33,908 nucleotides of DNA from DATBED01 sp035480695 (GTDB lineage Bacteria > Patescibacteriota > Saccharimonadia > Saccharimonadales > UBA4665), in contig DATIHM010000008.1 in NCBI GenBank assembly GCA_035480695.1, positions 1-33,908 of the forward strand, read 5' to 3'. Each line of letters starts with the position of its first letter. Position 1 is the stretch's first letter. The notes below the pieces were generated by a model. It was not told the DNA's origin, searched no databases, and saw nothing but the letters and a program-made list of their open reading frames with translations. Position numbers and translations under genes: made by a program. Shown piece by piece: positions 25,717 to 31,883 of this stretch.

Positions 25717-26319
25717 ATGCAAAACGAGCATTCATTGGTGGAGAAAGTTCGTTACATAAGTAGCGTCAGTGTAGTTTATGCGCTGACGCTACTTTTTGCG
25801 TGGGCGGTCATCCACCCGGCTCCCAGCCCCAAAGCTGATAAGCTTTTGCTGGCCGGCGCCGCCCAAAATGTGCCTCGGCCGTCTAGCGTGCACACGATCT
25901 CCGGGCAGCCTATCCGCATAGTTATTCCAGCTTCGAATGTCGATTTGCCTGTCGATCCCGGCTATTATGACACCTCCCAACAGACATGGACGCTGAGCGG
26001 CTACCACGCCCAATACGCCATGATTAGCCAGCTGGCCAACAACGTGTCGGGCGACACCTTTATATACGGGCACAACAACAACTACGTTTTCGGGGCACTC
26101 AGGCATGTTACGCCCGCCGTTGGCGCCCAGGCGTTGCTCTACACCGATAACGGGCACGTTTTCGTTTATGCATTCGACAAGGCTTTCAACATCTCGCCCG
26201 ACGACACGACCGTGCTCAACTACAACGGGCCGCCGATTATGACAATCCAGACCTGCACGGGCAGTCTTAATGAGTGGCGCACGATGTATCGGTTCCACTT
26301 CGTGAGGGTGCAGCAATGA
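25717..26319 (+). CDS. sortase
   Basis: A 200-residue membrane-anchored transpeptidase. It has an N-terminal helix (about 13-32), then a sortase beta-barrel with the catalytic triad in view: His119 in FIYGHNNNYVFG, Cys180 in MTIQTCTGS and Arg188 in NEWRTMYRF. Sortases cut the LPxTG motif between Thr and Gly and join the Thr to an amino-group nucleophile. The class cannot be set with confidence, though the short form without a C-terminal helix excludes class B and C layouts. The gene lies between its likely LPETG substrate and a GT2-like gene whose start overlaps its stop (ATGA). A terminator-like hairpin lies inside codons 15-27. No clear ribosome binding site precedes the ATG. Confidence 0.92.
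   Translation: MQNEHSLVEKVRYISSVSVVYALTLLFAWAVIHPAPSPKADKLLLAGAAQNVPRPSSVHTISGQPIRIVIPASNVDLPVDPGYYDTSQQTWTLSGYHAQYAMISQLANNVSGDTFIYGHNNNYVFGALRHVTPAVGAQALLYTDNGHVFVYAFDKAFNISPDDTTVLNYNGPPIMTIQTCTGSLNEWRTMYRFHFVRVQQ
25759..25797 (+). terminator. terminator-like hairpin inside the sortase coding sequence
   Basis: AGTAGCGTCAG (25759-25769) and CTGACGCTACT (25783-25793) form a perfect 11-bp stem with a 13-nt loop, followed by TTTT, so the run of T is five long counting the last stem base. It lies 42-80 nt into the sortase gene, where it encodes the membrane helix. Confidence 0.6.
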
Positions 26320-27494
26320 ACCTCGACGACGCTTTGATTGTAAGTCTCACGGCTGTGTCAGCTGCTGCCGTAGCCAATATTATCGGCGCCAGCCTTTATG
26401 ACCTGAAACAGGTCCGCTTGCGCCACAGGCGCGCCCTGAAACCGAACTCTAAGCAATTCAGGCGTCGCCCTCTGGTGACTGTGATTATTCCAGCCCACGA
26501 CAACGAAAAGATCATCAGAGACAGCCTGCAGAGCCTGGTTGGCTCGAGCTACCGTAAAGTCGAGGTCATCGTGGCGGATAACGGTTCGTCAGACGGCACA
26601 AAGCGGGTCGTCCGCGAATTTTCCAAGACACATCCCAAGAAGGCCATCATGCTTTACGCTAAGCGGCGCCAAATAGACGACAAACAGCTTGTTTCAGAGG
26701 CTTTCAGGCGCTACGGGCACGGTGAGCTGGTAGTTTGCCTGAAAGCCGGCAGCGTCCTAGGCAAGAACAGCTTGGCAAAGGCAGCGCAGCATTTCAACGA
26801 CAACGAGAGGGTCGACGCCGCAAGGCTCAACCAGCAGGCCGCGCACGGCTTATACATATCCGGCCTGTTCCAAGAGTTCGGGTTGCTGTTCTGGAGCCGC
26901 TCCATGAAAGCCGCCAGCGCATTTAACCGCCGAGGCTTTGAAAGCGGCCAGGATAATCCTTACGCCATTTTGTACTCTGCCGACGCTTTTCGCGGCCTAG
27001 GACATAAACGAAGCAAAAGCATTTATAAGGCCGTTTACGCGAGTGACTCAATAGTGTATGTACCCTGCCTAACGCTGTCGCGCCTCATCGGCCAGACGTA
27101 TTCTAGAAAGTTAAACAGCCTTAGAAGCAATTTCAAGATAACTGCCAGCGCGCAAGTTACTAAGGACGACGCCGGCCAAATCCTGCGGCTGGGAGCAAGC
27201 TTTTTGCGTGCACTGGCTTGGTTAGTCGTACCGGCAATCCTGACCTATTTCACGTACCTTGCTGTTCATTTGCACGAGCCGACCTTCATTTTGGCGAGCT
27301 GGGCGGCAATGGCTCTCTTCGCGGCATTTGCGATCTGGGAAGATGAGCAGCTTGGCCTGAGGCAAAAGCTTCGCTACACGCTCCTCATGCCCATTAATTA
27401 CGGTTGGTTCTATATCATCTTATCGCTTATCAACTATGTCGTCTTACTGACCAGCTTTCTGGCGTTGAGAACGAAACCCTTCAAAACCCCTTAG
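26316..27494 (+). CDS. GT2-like membrane protein with degenerate active site
   Basis: A 392-residue protein with an N-terminal helix (about 7-27), a GT2 fold (about 45-270; VTVIIPAHDNEKIIRDSLQ, VIVADNGSSDGTKRVV) and three or four C-terminal helices (about 288-390), the layout of processive transferases such as NodC. The DxD-type metal site, usually DAD, reads KAG in VVCLKAGSVLGKN, and the QxxRW motif is replaced by GQTYSRK. Catalysis as a normal GT2 enzyme is therefore doubtful; it could bind a glycan or assist the sortase system. The ATG at 26316 overlaps the sortase TGA and follows GAGGGTG, a good ribosome binding site; a GTG further up in frame lies inside the sortase gene and is rejected. 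The stop overlaps the next gene (TTAG). Confidence 0.8.
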   Translation: MNLDDALIVSLTAVSAAAVANIIGASLYDLKQVRLRHRRALKPNSKQFRRRPLVTVIIPAHDNEKIIRDSLQSLVGSSYRKVEVIVADNGSSDGTKRVVREFSKTHPKKAIMLYAKRRQIDDKQLVSEAFRRYGHGELVVCLKAGSVLGKNSLAKAAQHFNDNERVDAARLNQQAAHGLYISGLFQEFGLLFWSRSMKAASAFNRRGFESGQDNPYAILYSADAFRGLGHKRSKSIYKAVYASDSIVYVPCLTLSRLIGQTYSRKLNSLRSNFKITASAQVTKDDAGQILRLGASFLRALAWLVVPAILTYFTYLAVHLHEPTFILASWAAMALFAAFAIWEDEQLGLRQKLRYTLLMPINYGWFYIILSLINYVVLLTSFLALRTKPFKTP

Positions 27495-29575
27495 GACTTT
27501 GTGCTGGCAGTGGATTTGCGGACAGCGTAGATTCTCTCGCCGCCGACGTAAGCTGTGAACAGTCCGACGCTGATTGCGACCAGGAACCAGTTAACGTGGC
27601 CTGGCGTTGCAGCCAGTTTTGGCTGAGGCGTCGCGGAAGACTTGGTGGTGGCTGCAGCCAGGATGGAGTTGCCAGAAGGCCCGGTTGTGACGCTGCCGTT
27701 GTCACTGCCGTTGCCCACGAATGGCGCGACGTTAAACTGGCCACTGTTGCCGCCCGAATTACCGCCGCCGCTGTTAGAGCTTGGCACGAACCTGAAGGCT
27801 GCGAACGAGGCCGGTGTTCCGGCTGAATTGCCGCCTGTGGCCACCGGGTCGCCGGCTGCAGTGTTGACACCGAAGCTGCCGTTCCAGCTGCCGAAGACGT
27901 TGATGAACAGTATGCCGAACCAGTTGGACAGTGTCAGAGTGCTGTTTTCGACATTCAACAGGTTGACTGCGTCTTTGGCGTTGCCGGTACCGACATTCCC
28001 GACAGTCGTATTTTGATTGGCTGTGGCGTTACCGCTCTTGGCGTTGACATTGATGTTGTTGTTGATCTGCTGAGTCGTCTTATTAGTCGTGTCAGAGTTG
28101 TTGTTGACCGTCGTATTGTTCGTATTGGTTGAGTCTGGACCGGAGCTTACGATGCCACCGCCCAGTTCGGCGGCGGTCGTCCCTGGCGGAGCATTCACAA
28201 TCAGGCCTACCCATTTTCCAAGTACGTTGACGAAGACCAGCAAGTCATTGGCGCCGATAACCTGGCTGCCTGTCAGGTTGAAAGCAGTAATGTTGGTGGT
28301 AGCTGTTCCAGAGGTGACGTTGCCGACGTTGGTGTTCTTGTCTGCCGTGGCAGTACCGGTTGCGGCTGTAGCGTGGACATTGTTGGTGATTCCCTGGTTG
28401 TTCGTGTTGGTAACGTTAGTATTGTTGTTGACCGTCGTATTGGTGGTATTCGTGGAATCGGTGCCGGGCCCGACAATGTTAACGGTCGGCACATTGGCCG
28501 CCAGCAGCTGGTTAACGAAGTCTGGCGGCAGCAGGATGTCGCCGTTCAGGTTGCCGTTGATGTTAATGATGCCCAGGAATGAATTGCCCGCAGTTATGGC
28601 CGAGTTAATGGTGTTGACCACGTTAGCTACAACGTCGGCGTTGCCTGAGCTAACGTTGCCGGCAGTAGTATTTTGGTTAGCGGTGGCGTCACCGCTGTTG
28701 GCGTTGATGTTCAAGGTGTTGTCGAGCGTGGAATTGGCGGTATTGTTGATGGTCAGGTTGTTGTTGACGTTCGTATTGTTCTGGTTGTTAGACGCTGGTT
28801 GTACGGATGAGATGGTTGAAGGGTCTAGCAAGAAGTCGCCGTTCACGTCGCCGTTGATGTTAGTCACGAATGTAATCGGCTGGCCGCCGCTAGTGCCGAA
28901 GTTGGCAGCCGTCTGAAGCATGTTCATTTCGGTGGCCACGATGTCGGCATTGCCGCTGTTTACATTTCCGACACCAGTGTTCATCAGGGCGACCGCGTTG
29001 CCGCTGTTGGCTGTAGAAGTCAGGTTGTTCCCGACTGTCAGATTGTTGGTGTTGTTGAGGTTCGCGCTGTTGTTGACATTAGTATCAGTAGTGTTCGAAC
29101 CGCCGGATGTGGTTGGGCTGTTTGAGTTCGGGCTGTTATTGGCAGAGCTGTCAGCAACAGGTGTCGGTGGAGGGCACGGAACGATATCAGCGCCTGCCGG
29201 CGGCTGTGCCACGTTCTGGGTTGACGGCACGAAAGCTCCCTTGCTAGGGCTGTAGAACCAGGTCGTGTAGTTATAAGTGCCTGTAGAGGGGTCGCAGGTA
29301 TAAACCAACGGGTCGGTCGCAGTGCGAACCCCGGTCGTCGGGTCATAAGTGAAATGGGCGTTTTCCCAAAGACCGGTTAGGCAGTCATAAGTAAAGGTGC
29401 CGGAATCAGCCCCGTTCGGATAATGGAAACTGTTGCTGGCTGCTGGTGGCGTACAAGTTGACGGATCATCGGCGTAAGCCGACCCTAAAGAGCCGGTCAA
29501 TGGCAAGCCTATCAAGCTCAGCGCCATGACTACGCTTACGGCACGGCGGAAAAAGTTCTTGCGCAGGTTTGCCAT
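27491..29575 (-). CDS. large secreted Asn/Thr-rich repeat protein with C-terminal anchor
   Basis: A 694-residue exported protein: signal peptide (1-34, cleaving after SAYA), a Cys/Tyr-containing head (about 36-140), four tandem repeats of about 105-110 residues (roughly 161-262, 263-373, 374-483, 484-580), a Gly/Ser/Asn-rich linker, a C-terminal helix (about 661-678) and a basic tail. Each repeat has an Asn-rich part (NTNVNNN, INNN), a core such as SGNATANQNTTVGNVGTGNA (514-533) and a hydrophobic strand pair like IINVFGSWNG with a GxWxG-like turn. The cores recur at 191, 294, 406 and 514. Before the helix stands KLAATPG (653-659), resembling a sortase LAxTG signal but with Pro inserted. An in-frame TTG at 29629 with its own strong site could add 18 residues. 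Confidence 0.85.
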   Translation of the reverse strand: MANLRKNFFRRAVSVVMALSLIGLPLTGSLGSAYADDPSTCTPPAASNSFHYPNGADSGTFTYDCLTGLWENAHFTYDPTTGVRTATDPLVYTCDPSTGTYNYTTWFYSPSKGAFVPSTQNVAQPPAGADIVPCPPPTPVADSSANNSPNSNSPTTSGGSNTTDTNVNNSANLNNTNNLTVGNNLTSTANSGNAVALMNTGVGNVNSGNADIVATEMNMLQTAANFGTSGGQPITFVTNINGDVNGDFLLDPSTISSVQPASNNQNNTNVNNNLTINNTANSTLDNTLNINANSGDATANQNTTAGNVSSGNADVVANVVNTINSAITAGNSFLGIININGNLNGDILLPPDFVNQLLAANVPTVNIVGPGTDSTNTTNTTVNNNTNVTNTNNQGITNNVHATAATGTATADKNTNVGNVTSGTATTNITAFNLTGSQVIGANDLLVFVNVLGKWVGLIVNAPPGTTAAELGGGIVSSGPDSTNTNNTTVNNNSDTTNKTTQQINNNINVNAKSGNATANQNTTVGNVGTGNAKDAVNLLNVENSTLTLSNWFGILFINVFGSWNGSFGVNTAAGDPVATGGNSAGTPASFAAFRFVPSSNSGGGNSGGNSGQFNVAPFVGNGSDNGSVTTGPSGNSILAAATTKSSATPQPKLAATPGHVNWFLVAISVGLFTAYVGGERIYAVRKSTASTKS
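27836..29095 (-). repeat. four tandem ~105-110-residue coding repeats
   Basis: The repeat region of the 694-residue protein. Core sequences begin at residues 191, 294, 406 and 514, so the spacings are 103, 112 and 108 residues. The copies have diverged at the amino-acid level, which speaks for an old expansion rather than a recent duplication; copies 2 and 4 are the most alike in the core. Confidence 0.8.
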
Positions 29576-29614
29576 TGGACTACCTCTTTCTTCGTTAATG
29601 TTTTCTTTGAGGAA

Positions 29615-29637
29615 AGGGTGCTCGCACAAAGCACCCT
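29615..29637 (-). promoter_or_regulatory. hairpin over the upstream start region of the large repeat gene
   Basis: AGGGTGCT (29615-29622) and AGCACCCT (29630-29637) form a perfect 8-bp stem with a 7-nt loop. On the minus strand the stem covers the 3' part of an AGGAGGAGGG sequence that precedes the in-frame TTG at 29629, and the TTG lies at the loop. It could hide that ribosome binding site or mark an mRNA end; no U tract follows. Confidence 0.5.
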
Positions 29638-29664
29638 CCTCCTGTGCGTTAATCAGTAACTGTA

Positions 29665-30255
29665 TTAGTTAGTGATAGAAACGCTAGTCGAGCTGCTGCT
29701 GGTGTTGCTTGCGCTACCAGTGCTTACGTTGCCAACAGTGGTGTTCTTGTTAGCCTCAGCGTTGCCAGTAGAGGCGTGCTGGTCGTTGTCGTTGTGGACA
29801 GTGACGTTGTTGTCGTTGTCAACAGACAAGTGGTTGCTGCTGGTAGAAACGATTACGTTCTTAGAGTCAGAACCGTTGCCATTGCTGATAGAACCGCCAC
29901 CGGCGCCACCACCGCCCATCATGCCCAAGCCAGACAGGCCGCTGGCGTTGTTTACGCTGATGGAAGTGCTTGACGTGTTGCTGTTGCTTGCGTCACCGCT
30001 GCTTACATCACCAACGGTGGTGTTGCGGTTAGCTTCAGCATTGCCAGAGTGTGCGCTCTGGTCGTTGTCGTTGCTGACGTACAGGCGGTTGTCGTTGTCA
30101 AAGCGTGCGCTGTTGTGCACCTTTGAAATCACCTTGTTGGTTGAGTCGGAGCCGTTACCATTGGTGATGGACCCCGTCTGAGCAGCTGCGAAACCGGTAG
30201 TAAGGCCGAGGCCAAGCACGGTCGTTGCAGCGGCACGAATGATTTGACTTTTCAT
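29665..30255 (-). CDS. secreted protein with two NGNGS/VGN modules
   Basis: A 196-residue secreted protein: signal peptide (about 1-25, ending FAAA), module 1 (28-103), a Gly/Met-rich hinge (about 104-120, GLGMMGGGGAGGG) and module 2 (121-196), which runs to the end. Each module starts GSI-S/T-NGNGSDS, has paired DNDN and NDNDQ motifs and the core (SGNAEANRNTTVGDVSSGDA at 70-89; TGNAEANKNTTVGNVSTGSA at 163-182). The regular Asn/Ser spacing suggests a beta-solenoid or curlin-like fibre, but that is inference. It has no Cys, membrane helix or sorting signal, so it is released or held by other surface proteins. A strong GGGAGGT ribosome binding site lies 4 nt before the ATG. Confidence 0.86.
   Translation of the reverse strand: MKSQIIRAAATTVLGLGLTTGFAAAQTGSITNGNGSDSTNKVISKVHNSARFDNDNRLYVSNDNDQSAHSGNAEANRNTTVGDVSSGDASNSNTSSTSISVNNASGLSGLGMMGGGGAGGGSISNGNGSDSKNVIVSTSSNHLSVDNDNNVTVHNDNDQHASTGNAEANKNTTVGNVSTGSASNTSSSSTSVSITN
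29668..30174 (-). repeat. two direct 76-residue coding repeats
   Basis: Module 1 is encoded at 29947-30174 and module 2 at 29668-29895, separated by the Gly-rich hinge. They share about half their residues in the same register, and both align with the single module of the LPETG protein at 25147-25701. Confidence 0.85.
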
Positions 30256-30370
30256 ACATACCTCCCTTATATAGGTTGTTAAAATTATTAAATTGTTATT
30301 ACTCGGGTTTGATCACCCGACTCGATAAAGCGCCTGGCGCTTACTCAAGTCGAACGACCAAGGCTAAACC
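30256..30370 (-). promoter_or_regulatory. structured spacer between two surface-protein genes
   Basis: This 115-nt spacer holds two stem-loops: AAGCGCC/GGCGCTT at 30328-30342, with CGACT (30318-30322) and AGTCG (30348-30352) able to pair outside it, and TCGGGT/ACCCGA at 30303-30320. Neither is followed by a proper U run on the minus strand. After them comes an AT-rich stretch (30260-30300) that may hold the promoter of the 196-residue protein gene. Confidence 0.45.
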
Positions 30371-30940
30371 TTAGTTGTTGCCTCCTGTACTTATATCGCT
30401 CTCAGACGAGGAGTTGATATCCAGGTTGGTGCTGCTGACATTCAGGTTTGAGCTCGTACCGTTATGGACACCGGTGGCGTCTACTTCGGTGTTGCCGACC
30501 CGTTTGTGGACGCTCCCGTTACTCGGGACACTGACTGACTGGCCATTTACCGTTACGCTGGTAGAGGTGTGGCCGTTGGAGTCCGTAGATGAGCTCACGT
30601 TGGTGGAAACGCTGCTATCGCTGCCCGAATTCTGATCTGATGATGCACTGGAGTTTTGGGTTGTGCTCAGATTGCTGGCGTTGCTATTGACTTGCGGCTC
30701 GCTTGAGCTTGTGGAGGAAGCATCTGGCTGGGTGCTGTTGGCGTTGTGAACAGCCGGCTTCGAGCCTCCTGTTTCAGCAGCGGCAATCGCCAATATGAGG
30801 GCTAACAAAATAAAAACTCCGGCGATTTCGAAGCCGGAGCGTCCTTTTAACGACTTTAGAGTCAACACGTGCGAAGAAGAGGGATGTGCGCCAGTTGCGG
30901 TGTTCTTGTCGTTGCCACGACCATTGCTAAGCTTGAACAT
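30371..30940 (-). CDS. membrane-tethered Ser/Asn/Thr-rich surface protein
   Basis: A 189-residue protein with a polar cytoplasmic start (about 1-34), one membrane helix (about 38-55; IAGVFILLALILAIAAA) and an extracellular tail of more than 130 residues that is very rich in Ser, Asn and Thr. The tail contains a small possible folded part (TSVTVNGQSVSVPSNGSVHKRVGNTEVDATG). It has no full copy of the VGN core, but its composition and position link it to the neighbouring surface proteins. It could be a stalk or a glycosylation target. A very strong AAAGGAGGG site precedes the ATG. TTGACG and TACTAT (about 16 nt apart, around 31030-31060) form a likely promoter with a leader of roughly 90 nt. A terminator-like hairpin lies inside the gene at 30812-30839. 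Confidence 0.75.
   Translation of the reverse strand: MFKLSNGRGNDKNTATGAHPSSSHVLTLKSLKGRSGFEIAGVFILLALILAIAAAETGGSKPAVHNANSTQPDASSTSSSEPQVNSNASNLSTTQNSSASSDQNSGSDSSVSTNVSSSTDSNGHTSTSVTVNGQSVSVPSNGSVHKRVGNTEVDATGVHNGTSSNLNVSSTNLDINSSSESDISTGGNN
30812..30839 (-). terminator. terminator-like hairpin inside the Ser/Asn-rich protein gene
   Basis: Read on the minus strand, CTCCGGC (30839-30833) pairs with GCCGGAG (30823-30817) around a 9-nt loop, followed by TTTTTATTTT. It lies about 100 nt into the coding sequence, just before and at the membrane-helix codons. Confidence 0.6.
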
Positions 30941-31160
30941 AGCATTCCCTCCTTTAAGACCTTTATATTCATATTCGAATATCCCACCACTTTTTTGCTT
31001 TTACAGCATACTATACTTTGTTTAACTTATAGTACTGTTAAATTCCTTACCGTCAAGCGAGTTATCCACAGGCAAATTCAACTATTTGACCTCTGGAGCT
31101 GGCGGCGAGGCCCTGTAGTATATAACACATTATACTTGCCAGGAATGGAACTGTATTCTC
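30941..31160. other. 220-nt AT-rich spacer with one DnaA-box-like site
   Basis: The spacer holds the long leader and probable promoter of the Ser/Asn-rich surface gene and the 3' flank of the VOC gene. A perfect TTATCCACA (31062-31070) lies in it. I see no further copies, so no origin is claimed. Confidence 0.4.
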
Positions 31161-31535
31161 TTATGCTTTTTTAGGAGCTATTTCCTGCAGGGCCCATTTG
31201 TTCCCGTCTGGATCCTTAAAATATACGAACGAACCCCAGGACTGGACATCCACCTCGCTGACTTCGACCCCGCGCTTGGTCAATTCATCACGGGCGGCCG
31301 TGGCGTTTTTGACGACCATCTGGTAGCTGCTGACCGATCCGGGTTTCATGTCGGTCATTCCGACTCCGAGGACTATTGAGCAAGCTGAGCCGGGAGGCGT
31401 TAACTGGATGAAACGCATTTCGTCGTTAACCCTTACATCGTAATCCGCGTTAAATCCGACCTTCTCCACGTAGAAAGCCTTCGCACGCTCGACATCGGTA
31501 ACGGGGATAGGTATAAGTTCGATTTTCATTTCCAT
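31161..31535 (-). CDS. VOC superfamily (glyoxalase/bleomycin-resistance-like) protein
   Basis: A 124-residue single-domain vicinal-oxygen-chelate protein with the expected beta-alpha-beta-beta-beta halves. Marks are IPVTDVERAKAFYVEKVGF at the N-terminus and VYFKDPDGNKWALQEI at the C-terminus, the last holding the usual metal-ligand Glu. Members include glyoxalases, dioxygenases and antibiotic-binding proteins; the substrate cannot be set from sequence. AAGGAG lies 9 nt before the ATG at 31535; a second ATG two codons on is possible. It lies 84 nt downstream of tRNA-Gln on the same strand and could be co-transcribed with it. Confidence 0.9.
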   Translation of the reverse strand: MEMKIELIPIPVTDVERAKAFYVEKVGFNADYDVRVNDEMRFIQLTPPGSACSIVLGVGMTDMKPGSVSSYQMVVKNATAARDELTKRGVEVSEVDVQSWGSFVYFKDPDGNKWALQEIAPKKA

Positions 31536-31619
31536 GGTCGTAAGCTCCTTGATTTACGCTGCAATAGAAAGAACAATAGGTGACTTACAGTAGCACAGCT
31601 ATTAAATTGCTCACAAACC

Positions 31620-31694
31620 TGGCTGGGGCGGAGGGATTCGAACCCCCGGATGCCAGGACCAAAACCTGGTGCCTTACCACTTGGCCACGCCCCA
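31620..31694 (-). tRNA. tRNA-Gln (anticodon UUG), CCA encoded
   Basis: Read on the minus strand, the gene forms a full cloverleaf: acceptor TGGGGCG/CGCCCCA, discriminator G and an encoded CCA; D arm around GGCCAAGTGGTAAGGC; anticodon stem CCAGG/CCTGG with loop TTTTGGT giving UUG for Gln; T arm GGGGGTTCGAATCCCTC. The U1-A72 pair at the acceptor end is normal for tRNA-Gln. Confidence 0.96.
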
Positions 31695-31716
31695 AAAAAT
31701 CCCAGTGGGATTTTTT
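31694..31716. terminator. perfect palindromic terminator-like element abutting the tRNA
   Basis: AAAAAATCCC (31694-31703), loop AGT, GGGATTTTTT (31707-31716). It works on paper in both directions. On the minus strand its last U is the first base of the tRNA, so the U tract runs straight into the tRNA 5' end. Confidence 0.6.
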
Positions 31717-31828
31717 GTTGGGAAGAGCAAAGCGTCACTAGTGAAACCTGCTCAGTCCAACAATGTTAAAAAGGTGTTTAACAGATTGATTTTAACCTAA
31801 AGCACCGTCATTCACAACCTGAGCCCAG

Positions 31829-31858
31829 TTGGACTGCCAAACCGATTCCTGCTAAAAT
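31829..31858 (+). promoter_or_regulatory. promoter of the alpha/beta hydrolase gene
   Basis: TTGGAC (31829-31834), 18 nt, TAAAAT (31853-31858). The ATG at 31884 is 25 nt further on. An inverted repeat GTTAAA-N6-TTTAAC (31765-31782) lies in the same spacer and could be an operator for this gene or for a minus-strand promoter of the tRNA. Confidence 0.55.
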
Positions 31859-31883
31859 AAGTTTAAGTAACCTCGCGTTGATT

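Noticed and set aside
28089..28916. A 275-codon plus-strand open frame opposite the large repeat gene, with similar long frames at 28920-29255 and 29672-30181
   Set aside because: They are antisense shadows of the Asn/Thr/Ser-rich repeats: the codons read as monotonous Val, Leu, Pro and Ser, with no start signals and no family resemblance.
27836..30174. CRISPR-like regular repeats in the surface locus
   Set aside because: The repeats are coding, of variable length, in frame, without short identical repeats or unique spacers, and no cas gene is near.
30303..30342. The two stem-loops at 30303-30342 as an intrinsic terminator
   Set aside because: No U tract follows either stem on the minus strand; kept only as a structured spacer.
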